A stretch of DNA of 64,000 nt, taken from contig NZ_MQUB01000001.1 of assembly GCF_002943755.1 (NCBI RefSeq), positions 1,972,501 through 2,036,500 of the forward strand, in the 5' to 3' direction. The position numbers were made by a program, and so were the translations under genes. Positions 53,145 through 59,464 of the stretch are shown one piece after another. Position 1 is the stretch's first letter. Each line of letters starts with the position of its first letter. This DNA comes from Aureitalea marina. GTDB lineage: Bacteria; Bacteroidota; Bacteroidia; Flavobacteriales; Flavobacteriaceae. The notes under the pieces are model-generated. The model saw nothing but the letters and a program-made list of their open reading frames with translations. It made no database searches and was not told the DNA's origin.

Positions 53145-53570
53145 ATGAGTCAACTTTTCTCCCTTTTTATTTCTCGTTTAAAAGCTACCGAACCCGGCCG
53201 GTATCTAACCTATATCATTGTGTATTTTTTATGGGGGTTTGGCATGAACGAATTTGGCCAATGGGCCAAGATCGCCCGATTTGAGAATTGGTGGCAGATC
53301 ATCACCTGCTACATCCTCTATATGATCCCAGTTTCCATCTTTCTCAGACCATACCCATACTGGCAACAATACTTCTATGCCTTACTGCCAATGGGTGTCC
53401 TGGAATTTGGGGGATATGCCTTCCAAACTTCCTATGCCTACCCGGAGAATATATTGGACCAGTATTTCGGCATCCGCAATTTTGCCCTGGCTATGACGCT
53501 CTTCTTTGGGCTATATATCCCCTTGGGGAATTGGGGAGTAAATAGGATCTATTCCCTTTTTAAGAAATAA
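53145..53570 (+). CDS. Small integral membrane protein of unknown function
   Basis: A 141-residue protein from MSQLFSLFISRL at 53145; a TTG six codons upstream is less likely. About four membrane segments: YLTYIIVYFLWGFGM, WWQIITCYILYMIPVSIFL, YFYALLPMGVLEFGGYAF and FALAMTLFFGLYIPLGNW. The family is not recognised. It is divergent from the S24 repressor with the twin operators between them, so it may be part of that regulon. Confidence 0.72.
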   Translation: MSQLFSLFISRLKATEPGRYLTYIIVYFLWGFGMNEFGQWAKIARFENWWQIITCYILYMIPVSIFLRPYPYWQQYFYALLPMGVLEFGGYAFQTSYAYPENILDQYFGIRNFALAMTLFFGLYIPLGNWGVNRIYSLFKK

Positions 53571-53588
53571 CTCATCTAGACTTAGCCG

Positions 53589-53658
53589 CCACTGGTCTAC
53601 ACTAAACGTCCATCCATCGACAATTGTCTTTGGTCAATAAACCATCCTCTTACTTTTA
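53589..53658 (+). promoter_or_regulatory. Third (diverged) copy of the exopolysaccharide upstream element plus -7 box
   Basis: CCACTGGTCTACACTAAA at 53589-53606, 6 nt, then TCCATCGACAAT at 53613-53624 matches the two perfect copies downstream at 22 of 30 half-site positions with the same 6-nt gap. The box TACTTTTA stands at 53651-53658, within 1 nt of the spacing in the other copies. A TTG is at 53630-53632. It faces a non-coding stretch. Confidence 0.6.
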
Positions 53659-53664
53659 TCCTGT

Positions 53665-53887
53665 TTCTCATGATTAATAGAGCAGACCAGGTGTTAGCCT
53701 TAACTCCAACTGCAAATTAAAGTTGCATCTGGCCCAATGAAGAAGCCAAATGATTGATTGATGAGTGTATGGCTAATTTTCATTTAAGTTGGTTTTTGTA
53801 AATGCAAATGACTATTTGCGTATTGGTTCAAGCCATACACTAATGTTTGGTTAGTTGAAAGAGGCCGGGTGAACACCCGGTCTTTTT
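53665..53887 (+). ncRNA. Candidate structured small RNA
   Basis: This stretch has no convincing ORF but is organised like a transcript. It starts about 7 nt after a -7 box. It holds an 11-bp perfect long-range stem (AGTGTATGGCT at 53764-53774 with AGCCATACACT at 53831-53841) that encloses a small hairpin (GCAAAT-GACT-ATTTGC). It ends in a strong intrinsic terminator (CCGGGTG-AA-CACCCGG then TCTTTTT). The expected length is about 220 nt. Both boundaries are predicted, not observed. No known RNA family was recognised. Confidence 0.5.
53865..53887 (+). terminator. Intrinsic terminator in the 53.6-54.5 kb gap
   Basis: The stem CCGGGTG/CACCCGG with a 2-nt AA turn, extended by weak pairs, is followed by TCTTTTT. 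It has no protein gene upstream within 290 bases, which is why a small RNA is proposed. Confidence 0.8.
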
Positions 53888-54053
53888 CAGTGTAAAGGCA
53901 ACCATTTGAATAGCGGATTTGAATTCAGAATGCACAGTAATATAATTTCCACAAATTTCATCGACGATCAGAACTGAATCTAGTTTTGAGAGTCTTATGT
54001 CAATCAGGATGAAATAATCGGCTAATTACAAACAGTGAATTTTCTATATAACG

Positions 54054-54087
54054 GAAAAGGCTAGATCGCGCTGACTAGCCTTTTCCT
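54054..54087. terminator. Hairpin, probable bidirectional terminator
   Basis: A perfect 12-bp stem GGAAAAGGCTAG/CTAGCCTTTTCC with a 10-nt loop, A-rich on one arm and T-rich on the other. It could end a second short transcript starting near the TAGTTTTG box at 53981. Confidence 0.65.
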
Positions 54088-54208
54088 CTTAACCAAAATT
54101 TGTATGGCACAACCAAAGCCATAACACTGCAAACGATTTTACCTTTTACCTTTAAAATTTACAAGATAGGTTTGATTTGATTTTCTCGTTTGTTACCATT
54201 TTGGATTA

Positions 54209-54252
54209 CGAGGGCTCAGTCTACACTGAGGTTGGGTATCCATGAGCCCTCG
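54209..54252. repeat. Nested, mutually exclusive inverted repeats
   Basis: The outer arms CGAGGGCTCA (54209-54218) and TGAGCCCTCG (54243-54252) pair perfectly over 10 bp. An inner pair CTCAGT-CTAC-ACTGAG (54215-54230) uses part of the same left arm, so only one can form at a time. The inner loop includes GTCTACACT, the core of the exopolysaccharide upstream element. Confidence 0.6.
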
Positions 54253-54476
54253 GCACAAGTAAATAATCTACAAGTCGTGGTGTGCAACCACAGCTTGAAT
54301 ATGGAAAAACGTTTTTTGCTTCCAATCTCTATTCGATGGATACACCTTTTATGTCGACGAAATGCAAATTACTTTCGACGAGCTGTTTGTCTACTTCATC
54401 GCAAATGATTGAATCTTAAAAAAAGAGAGATTGAATAAAATTGAAGATGATTGAAACTTGTTTTAACTTATAATAC

Positions 54477-54484
54477 TACTTTTG
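54477..54484 (+). promoter_or_regulatory. -7 box before the acyltransferase gene
   Basis: TACTTTTG matches TAnnTTTG, with TTG at 54451-54453 (23 nt) or 54458-54460 (16 nt) as the -33 element. It lies 13 bases before the TTG start at 54498. Confidence 0.5.
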
Positions 54485-54497
54485 GGCTCTGAGTTTC

Positions 54498-55649
54498 TTG
54501 AAGAATACACATTCGTCGATAATTTATCCCTTCGTGAATCTGAGAAAACAACTTTCGTCTCTCCGTTTACAGCGCGTATCTAATCATCGATACATCGCAG
54601 AACTAGATGGATTGCGCTTTATTGCTATTATCAGTGTTGTCCTTTTTCACTCCAATGGAAGATTAAGGGAATATTTTCAAATTGAGTACCCCTTCGTTTC
54701 CGATTTTTTGCGCTCGGGTTTTTTTGGTGTAGAAATTTTCTTTGCGATTTCAGGTTATATCCTGTCCTTACATATTCTTAAATCCGAAAGTTTTAGGTAC
54801 GGAGATTATCTAAAAAGGAGAGTCCTAAGAATAGAGCCACCTTTTATAATTGCCATGTTATTGCAGTACTGCTTGTTGATGATCACCAAACCTGGCATTC
54901 GAGAAGATATGACCAGATCGTTGCTGCATGTACTCACTTATACCTCAAATTTTATAGGGGAGAATTTAATCAACGGTATAACATGGTCATTGGAAATAGA
55001 AGTACAGTTTTATCTTATTTTGCCTCTCATTCTTTTACTTCGCTATCTTAAGACTCCCGTATTCATTATCTCACTGTTAGTTCTGGGATTGCTGTCTATG
55101 AATCTGAATAATTATATAGAGTTCAAATTCATCACGAAGTTCTTCAATTACTTTCTCGTTGGAATATTCATCGCAATCCTTCAAACCAGGAAAATTAAAA
55201 TAAGGACGCATTTCCCGGGATTCAACATTATTCTCGTTTTTGGAATTTTTCTCTTGTCCATGAAGGGATTACAGGATTGGATCCCAACTCATGTCATCAA
55301 TATCGTACGACTGTTATTCATGTTGATCCTTTTTAACAATGTACTGATCCTTAAATCCGGAATCCGATTTTTTAAAATACGCTTTGTTGCCTTATTCGGG
55401 GGAATGTGTTATACCATCTATTTGTACCACATTATTGTCTTATCCGCTTTTTCCAGACTCATCCTACCTCAGATTAGAGATCTCATAGCCTCAGACAGCC
55501 TCTTTTATTGGTTAGGCCTCAGTCTGATGGTCATTTTTTCATTGTTTTTATCTGTCATCCCTTATGTACTCTTTGAACGACCATTTATGTACAGGGATTG
55601 GCCCAAGCGAATGCTCGTGCTTCTTGGTTTGGGAAAGAAGAGTGATTAA
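54498..55649 (+). CDS. Acyltransferase family 3 membrane protein (OafA-like sugar O-acyltransferase)
   Basis: A 383-residue polytopic membrane protein. The catalytic region is YIAELDGLRFIAIISVVLFHSNG (in part) with the family histidine in LFHSNG, followed by SGFFGVEIFFAISGYIL and RRVLRIEPPF. About ten membrane segments. It transfers acetyl or other acyl groups to surface glycans. The start used is a TTG; a later GTG (VNLRKQ) is possible. It is markedly more AT-rich than its neighbours, suggesting acquisition from another source, and stands before the tRNA pair and the exopolysaccharide locus. Confidence 0.88.
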   Translation: MKNTHSSIIYPFVNLRKQLSSLRLQRVSNHRYIAELDGLRFIAIISVVLFHSNGRLREYFQIEYPFVSDFLRSGFFGVEIFFAISGYILSLHILKSESFRYGDYLKRRVLRIEPPFIIAMLLQYCLLMITKPGIREDMTRSLLHVLTYTSNFIGENLINGITWSLEIEVQFYLILPLILLLRYLKTPVFIISLLVLGLLSMNLNNYIEFKFITKFFNYFLVGIFIAILQTRKIKIRTHFPGFNIILVFGIFLLSMKGLQDWIPTHVINIVRLLFMLILFNNVLILKSGIRFFKIRFVALFGGMCYTIYLYHIIVLSAFSRLILPQIRDLIASDSLFYWLGLSLMVIFSLFLSVIPYVLFERPFMYRDWPKRMLVLLGLGKKSD

Positions 55650-55743
55650 GGTCAAAAAAACGACGAAAAAACTATCATAAATCCCGAAATGTTTTAAATT
55701 TGCTCCCCCTTGTTACAACAACGGGAACGTTCTTTATAGACAT

Positions 55744-55816
55744 GCGAAAATAGCTCAGTTGGTAGAGCGCCACCTTGCCAAGGTGGAGGTCGCGGGTTCG
55801 AATCCCGTTTTTCGCT
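55744..55816 (+). tRNA. tRNA-Gly (GCC)
   Basis: A 73-nt cloverleaf: acceptor GCGAAAA/TTTTCGC, D-arm GCTC...GAGC, anticodon loop CTTGCCA with anticodon GCC, T-arm GCGGG-TTCGAAT-CCCGT. CCA is not encoded. TAAATTTG at 55695-55702 is a possible -7 box. Confidence 0.95.
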
Positions 55817-55820
55817 CGAG

Positions 55821-55847
55821 AAAAGCCGACGCTGTTCGGCTTTTTTT
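55821..55847 (+). terminator. Terminator after tRNA-Gly
   Basis: The stem AAAAGCCGA/TCGGCTTTT with a 6-nt loop runs into TTTTTTT. It lies between the two tRNA genes, so the second one is transcribed separately or by read-through. Confidence 0.8.
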
Positions 55848-55855
55848 AAGTCCAT

Positions 55856-55941
55856 GCAGAAGTGGTGGAATTGGTAGACACGTTGGACTTAAAATCCAAT
55901 GGGCAGTAATGCCCGTGCGGGTTCAAGTCCCGCCTTCTGTA
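55856..55941 (+). tRNA. tRNA-Leu (TAA)
   Basis: An 86-nt class II tRNA: acceptor GCAGAAG/CTTCTGT, anticodon stem TTGGA/TCCAA with loop anticodon TAA, a long variable arm (GGGCAGTAATGCCC), and T-arm GCGGG-TTCAAGT-CCCGC. CCA is not encoded. Confidence 0.95.
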
Positions 55942-55952
55942 CAGATGAATAT

Positions 55953-55983
55953 AAACCAAGCACGAATAGTGCTTGGTTTTTTT
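55953..55983 (+). terminator. Terminator after tRNA-Leu
   Basis: The stem AAACCAAGCAC/GTGCTTGGTTT with the 5-nt loop GAATA is followed by a T-run. Confidence 0.9.
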
Positions 55984-56083
55984 GTTTTCTGGAGCCACGG
56001 AAGTTTACTTCCAAGTGGCGGAGGGAAACAAAAAACTAATGACGGCGGAACGCCGGCTTGGTTTGTATTTTCAAAATGGCCTA

Positions 56084-56128
56084 GCGGGACTCATCGAGCG
56101 AAACGCAGTGAAGCGAGATAATTCCCGC
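56084..56128. repeat. Repeat A, copy 1
   Basis: A 45-nt unit with ends GCGGGA...TCCCGC that pair, and an interior ATCGAGCGAAACGCAGTGAA shared exactly with copy 2. REP-like by size and structure. Confidence 0.8.
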
Positions 56129-56154
56129 TTCATTAATTCCATTTCCTCATAAAT

Positions 56155-56244
56155 AAGTGGACCCTGAATCAAGTTCAGTGTAACCTTCGTTTGATTCCCG
56201 CACCATATACACCTACCCGCCAGCTGGCCCGTTCGCTAAAAATG
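56155..56244. repeat. Repeat B, copy 1
   Basis: A 90-nt unit beginning AAGTGGACCCTGAATCAAGT and ending CCAGCTGGCCCGTTCGCTAA then AAATG. Copy 2 has the same length with few substitutions. The CCCTGAA...TTCAGGG core is palindromic (imperfect in this copy). Confidence 0.8.
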
Positions 56245-56249
56245 ACTCG

Positions 56250-56294
56250 GCGGGACTCATCGAGCGAAACGCAGTGAAGCGAGATAATTCCCGC
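56250..56294. repeat. Repeat A, copy 2
   Basis: Same 45-nt unit as copy 1, starting 166 bases downstream of it. The interior is identical. Confidence 0.8.
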
Positions 56295-56319
56295 CCTTTT
56301 CATTCCCAATTCTCTTTTA

Positions 56320-56409
56320 AAGTGGACCCTGAATCAAGTTCAGGGTAACCTTCGGTTAATCCCTGCATCACATACGCCCGCCCGCCAGCTGGCCCGTTCG
56401 CTAAAAATG
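56320..56409. repeat. Repeat B, copy 2
   Basis: The 90-nt unit again, 165 bases after copy 1, here with a perfect CCCTGAA-TCAAG-TTCAGGG palindrome. A hairpin AAAATGTCC/GGACATTTT at 56404-56424 starts at its end. Confidence 0.8.
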
Positions 56410-56463
56410 TCCACCGGACATTTTCTAAACGCTCGGTCCGGTTTTTTTTCTCAAAATGGACTA

Positions 56464-56498
56464 GCGGGACTCACCGACCGCAGGGAGATAATTCCCGC
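56464..56498. repeat. Repeat A, copy 3 (shortened)
   Basis: The outer parts GCGGGACTCA and GAGATAATTCCCGC are kept, but about 10 bases of the interior are missing. The inverted ends still pair. Confidence 0.75.
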
Positions 56499-56513
56499 AT
56501 GATAAGTTGGCAG

Positions 56514-56540
56514 TAAGCATTAAGCATTAAGCATTAAGCA
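56514..56540. repeat. Microsatellite (TAAGCAT)n
   Basis: Nearly four tandem copies of the 7-mer TAAGCAT. It is intergenic, so copy number would not shift a reading frame. Confidence 0.85.
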
Positions 56541-56748
56541 AAATTATTCATCATTCTTATTGCGGAAACCAGACTACCGACTAGTGACTAAATACTACCT
56601 ACTCGAATAAAAGCTTGCCCTCCAGAAGCAGGGTTAACCCTTTTTACCTTGGGGCCCCTATTCCCCTACCGGCTGCAATCGAGCATTCCAAATCACCAGC
56701 TCCTAGCAAAAGGCCACGGCATACTCGGGATTCGTAAACTCCAGATTG

Positions 56749-56798
56749 GAATTCATGAAATCAAATCGCCAAAACAGATCTAATCCTTTCATGAATTC
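56749..56798. repeat. 12-bp inverted repeat
   Basis: GAATTCATGAAA (56749-56760) and TTTCATGAATTC (56787-56798) are perfect complements with 26 bases between. No T-run follows, so it is not an obvious terminator. Confidence 0.7.
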
Positions 56799-56895
56799 GA
56801 CGGGTGATCTTCAGACAACATTCAAGATGTGGAATCACCTCAGACTTCACACCTAACCCAACTAATATCCTAGAAATTACGTCGAGGTTCGTCCG

Positions 56896-56964
56896 CCATT
56901 CGTCTACACTTATTGGGGATCAATCGAAATAAAAAATTTACTGTAAGTGGTCCATTTATGTTTG
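56896..56964 (+). promoter_or_regulatory. Bipartite upstream element and -7 box, exopolysaccharide unit 1
   Basis: CCATTCGTCTACACTTAT (56896-56913), 6 nt, TCAATCGAAATA (56920-56931), 25 nt, then TATGTTTG (56957-56964) as the -7 box, 20 bases before the ATG at 56985. No TTG stands at -33, as in activator-dependent promoters. Both half-sites recur exactly at 58642. Confidence 0.75.
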
Positions 56965-56984
56965 CTGATGCAAAGCTATCAATA

Positions 56985-57371
56985 ATGAAAAAACGAATCT
57001 TAGCCATAGACGACGAGCAAACCATCGGCGTGATCCTGGAGAACTTTCTGGCAGAAGATTACGAGGTTATTACCAAACGCTCTGGAGCCGAAGCGCTGGA
57101 CTGGTTGGAGACCCTGTTGCCAGACCTCATCATCAGTGATATTCAAATGGAACCTATGGACGGTTTCCAATTACTGCAAGAGATAAGAACCATCGGATAC
57201 ATGCGACACACCCCCGTGATCATGTTATCTGGACGAACCGAAAGTTCGGAGCGTATCAAGTGCTACCAGATGGGCGCACAGGATTATCTCACCAAGCCCT
57301 TCAACCCGGAGGAACTGAAAGAAGTCGTAAAAAAGAATCTTTTCCCCATCCATTTTGCGGCCAGCTGGTAA
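56985..57371 (+). CDS. Single-domain response regulator (receiver only)
   Basis: A 128-residue CheY-like receiver starting MKKRILAIDDEQ at 56985; upstream in-frame starts lie in the promoter. It has the acidic pair in AIDDE, the phospho-acceptor aspartate in IISDIQMEPMDG, the serine in IMLSGR and the lysine in YLTKPFN. No output domain. First gene of the exopolysaccharide locus, 42 bases before the pseudo-receiver/sugar-transferase fusion, so it may signal by protein contact to the biosynthesis machinery. Confidence 0.9.
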   Translation: MKKRILAIDDEQTIGVILENFLAEDYEVITKRSGAEALDWLETLLPDLIISDIQMEPMDGFQLLQEIRTIGYMRHTPVIMLSGRTESSERIKCYQMGAQDYLTKPFNPEELKEVVKKNLFPIHFAASW

Positions 57372-57413
57372 GTTGAAAGCCACTGGAGCAAATGACTGGA
57401 AAACAACAAAGCC

Positions 57414-58592
57414 ATGAAACTGCTATACATAGGAAATGACCTGAGCTTCTACAAATCATCCATACAGGATATGAACATGAAGATCGTGCAGGCTCCAAAC
57501 GGATTCGAAGCTATGCAACTACTGGATACTGAACGAAGTGTCCACGTGATCCTCTGCGAGTATGAGCTCCCGGGAAACCACGGTCTCTTTTTCCACCAGA
57601 AGATGCAAGAGAAGAGCAGTAATCTAATGATCCCCTTCATCCTTGTGCAACAGGCCTTCAATCCGCTCATTTTCCGGGAAGCTCGGGAAGCAGGTGTCAG
57701 CGACTATTTCGTAAAAGCCGTTAGCGAGGCTTCGCAAATCATTAAGCGCGCCTTATCATTGGCCAGCCGAAACCCGAAACATAACGAGTCTGCTCCAACA
57801 GACAACCCACGAATGAAAGTACCCTTGAGTAAACGGCTTTTCGATATCGTATTTGCGTCTTGCGCACTACTGGTGGCCACTCCATTGCTGACGGTAATCA
57901 TGTTAGCTATCCGACTGGAATCCAAAGGAAAGGTGTACTACATAGCCAAACGGGTTGGACGTAAAACCTTCGATTTCTATAAACTCCGCTCCATGCGACA
58001 AGGTTCGGACCAACTGATCAAACAACTGGCCGTAAAGAACAACCAATACAATACAGAATTGACTCAACCCGAAGAGGACCTGGGGAGCTGTCCCCTATGT
58101 GCAAAATTACCCGAAGAAACGAACTGTTCTCCTGTTATGTATATCGAAGACGAACAGATCTGCGAGCATTGGCATGCGGAGCGCAGCCGTCGAGCGGCTG
58201 AGGCCCAATCCACCTTTATTAAGATCGAGAATGACCCCCGTATCACCCGGGTGGGTAAATTCATCCGGAATACCAGCATCGACGAATTACCCCAACTACT
58301 GAACGTGATCAAAGGGGACATGTCCATAGTTGGCAATAGACCCCTACCCATTTACGAAGCTGAACTTCTGACCGAAGACATGATGTCCAAACGCTTTCTT
58401 GCACCTGCAGGCATCACAGGCCTTTGGCAGGTAGAACTGAGAGGACGAGGTGGTGTGATGTCCGAAGAGGATCGAATCGCCCTGGACAATAGTTATGCCG
58501 ATAAGTTCATACATAACAATTACTCCGTCTGGTACGACATCAAACTCATCTTACGCACCATCCCTGCTCTACTGCAGCGAGATACGGTTTAA
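57414..58592 (+). CDS. Pseudo-receiver / initiating sugar-phosphate transferase fusion with Cys/His insertion
   Basis: A 392-residue protein. Residues 1-115 resemble a receiver domain, but the phospho-acceptor position is glutamate (Glu49 in LCEYELPG) and the Thr/Ser switch region reads ILVQQ; the lysine remains (FVKAV). Residues 135-392 are a bacterial sugar transferase of the WcaJ/PglC type: a membrane hairpin LFDIVFASCALLVATPLLTV, RVGRKTFDFYKLRSM, the catalytic Asp-Glu in SIDELPQLLNVIKGDMSIVGNRP (in part), and PAGITGLWQV. About 50 residues are inserted after KLRSM, with C226-x2-C229, C238, C250-x-H252-x-H254, a likely zinc site. It starts undecaprenyl-linked repeat-unit synthesis. A terminator follows. 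Confidence 0.9.
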   Translation: MKLLYIGNDLSFYKSSIQDMNMKIVQAPNGFEAMQLLDTERSVHVILCEYELPGNHGLFFHQKMQEKSSNLMIPFILVQQAFNPLIFREAREAGVSDYFVKAVSEASQIIKRALSLASRNPKHNESAPTDNPRMKVPLSKRLFDIVFASCALLVATPLLTVIMLAIRLESKGKVYYIAKRVGRKTFDFYKLRSMRQGSDQLIKQLAVKNNQYNTELTQPEEDLGSCPLCAKLPEETNCSPVMYIEDEQICEHWHAERSRRAAEAQSTFIKIENDPRITRVGKFIRNTSIDELPQLLNVIKGDMSIVGNRPLPIYEAELLTEDMMSKRFLAPAGITGLWQVELRGRGGVMSEEDRIALDNSYADKFIHNNYSVWYDIKLILRTIPALLQRDTV

Positions 58593-58593
58593 C

Positions 58594-58620
58594 AAGGACC
58601 GAAAGGCCTTTTTTTGTTTT
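58594..58620 (+). terminator. Terminator after exopolysaccharide unit 1
   Basis: The stem AAGGACC/GGCCTT with a one-base bulge and GAAA loop is followed by TTTTTTTGTTTT. It separates the receiver/sugar-transferase unit from the export unit. Confidence 0.78.
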
Positions 58621-58641
58621 AGGTATATCCCGGAGAAACGA

Positions 58642-58710
58642 CCATTCGTCTACACTTATCTTCGTTCAATCGAAATATAATTACGCCGGCACAGCAGGAA
58701 TCTAATTTTG
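58642..58710 (+). promoter_or_regulatory. Bipartite upstream element and -7 box, exopolysaccharide unit 2
   Basis: CCATTCGTCTACACTTAT (58642-58659), 6 nt, TCAATCGAAATA (58666-58677), 25 nt, TAATTTTG (58703-58710). Half-sites, gap and distance to the -7 box equal those at 56896, while the sequence between and around them differs. The ATG is at 58739. Confidence 0.75.
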
Positions 58711-58738
58711 TAGTATCAAACCGACAAATGATACTGAA

Positions 58739-59464
58739 ATGAAAATCAAGTTCACCATTTGCTGCATACTGCTAAGCGGAATTTACTTTTTCGGCTTTGC
58801 ACAGCCGATGCCGCAGGAGGCTACTACCCCAGCACTGGATCTGATCCTTCCGGATCTGGATGTATTTGTTGACGGAGCCTTGGCCAAGAATGGGATGCTG
58901 AACTACCGAAAATTGGATCTCGAGGTTCGGGAATCTGATGTAAAGACCCAACGTCGCCTCTGGACCCAGAATATGGGAATACGAGGAGACGTCCGATACG
59001 GTACATTCAACAATTTTGTTACCAATGTAGAGGGAGTAAACAACTCGGCCATCACCACCTTCAGTGAGCAGATCAACTACGGAATTGGCCTGTACATCCA
59101 GCTCCCGATCTTCGACATCTTCAACACGAACAACCAGACCAAACGCGCGAAAGTACAAGTGTCTCAGGCCCAAAGCCTGGTCGAGGATCAACAGCTCATC
59201 ATTCGTGAATTGGTCATTCGTCAATACGAAGACCTGCAACTCAAGTTTGAGCTACTCAAGATACACTCTACTAACTACGGTAATGCCAAGGTCAACATGG
59301 AAATGGTAGAGAAAGAATTCCGCAATGGCCAGTTGATCGTCTACGAATACGTCCGCCTGGGAGACATTACCGCGAGAATCCAAACCGATTATGAAAAAGC
59401 CAAATCTGATTATCTCCTGGCCAAGCAGGTCTTGGAGAATACCTCTGGCATAAGCATACAATGA
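58739..59464 (+). CDS. Short TolC-family outer-membrane/periplasmic protein
   Basis: A 241-residue protein with a signal peptide (FTICCILLSGIYFFGFAQ). The mature part has one outer-membrane-efflux-type repeat: long helices (VQVSQAQSLVEDQQLIIREL; QTDYEKAKSDYLLAKQVL) and a central amphipathic strand region (YGIGLYIQLPIFDIF). Full TolC proteins have two such repeats in over 400 residues, so this is a half-size form. It overlaps the co-polymerase gene by 4 bases (ATGA). It probably assists polysaccharide export. Confidence 0.8.
   Translation: MKIKFTICCILLSGIYFFGFAQPMPQEATTPALDLILPDLDVFVDGALAKNGMLNYRKLDLEVRESDVKTQRRLWTQNMGIRGDVRYGTFNNFVTNVEGVNNSAITTFSEQINYGIGLYIQLPIFDIFNTNNQTKRAKVQVSQAQSLVEDQQLIIRELVIRQYEDLQLKFELLKIHSTNYGNAKVNMEMVEKEFRNGQLIVYEYVRLGDITARIQTDYEKAKSDYLLAKQVLENTSGISIQ

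Larger units (their letters stand above)
53888..54476. other. AT-rich intergenic stretch without a convincing gene
   Basis: No supported coding region. It holds a TAGTTTTG box at 53981-53988, a 12-bp hairpin at 54054-54087 and a nested hairpin at 54209-54252. One frame near 54315-54412 reads protein-like (FDGYTFYVDEMQITFDELF) but has no start codon and may be a remnant. Base composition is more AT-rich than the housekeeping regions. Confidence 0.6.
55984..56895. other. Non-coding stretch with intergenic repeats
   Basis: No supported gene. It contains three copies of repeat A, two of repeat B, a 7-bp microsatellite and a 12-bp inverted repeat, each listed separately. GGAAGT-TT-ACTTCC near 55998 is a further small palindrome. 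Confidence 0.75.

Noticed and set aside
54190-54408. 72-residue ORF with a TTG start before the acyltransferase
   Set aside because: The composition is unlike a protein, it has no promoter spacing, and it runs across the nested hairpins at 54209-54252.
55759-56121. 120-residue ORF running through both tRNA genes and repeat A
   Set aside because: It is explained entirely by tRNA and repeat sequence.
56084-56498. CRISPR-like array
   Set aside because: The units are 45 and 90 nt, alternate with each other, lack regular unique spacers, and no cas gene is present.
55744-56540. Integration site of a genomic island at the tRNA genes
   Set aside because: No duplicated tRNA 3' end and no integrase gene were seen in the window.
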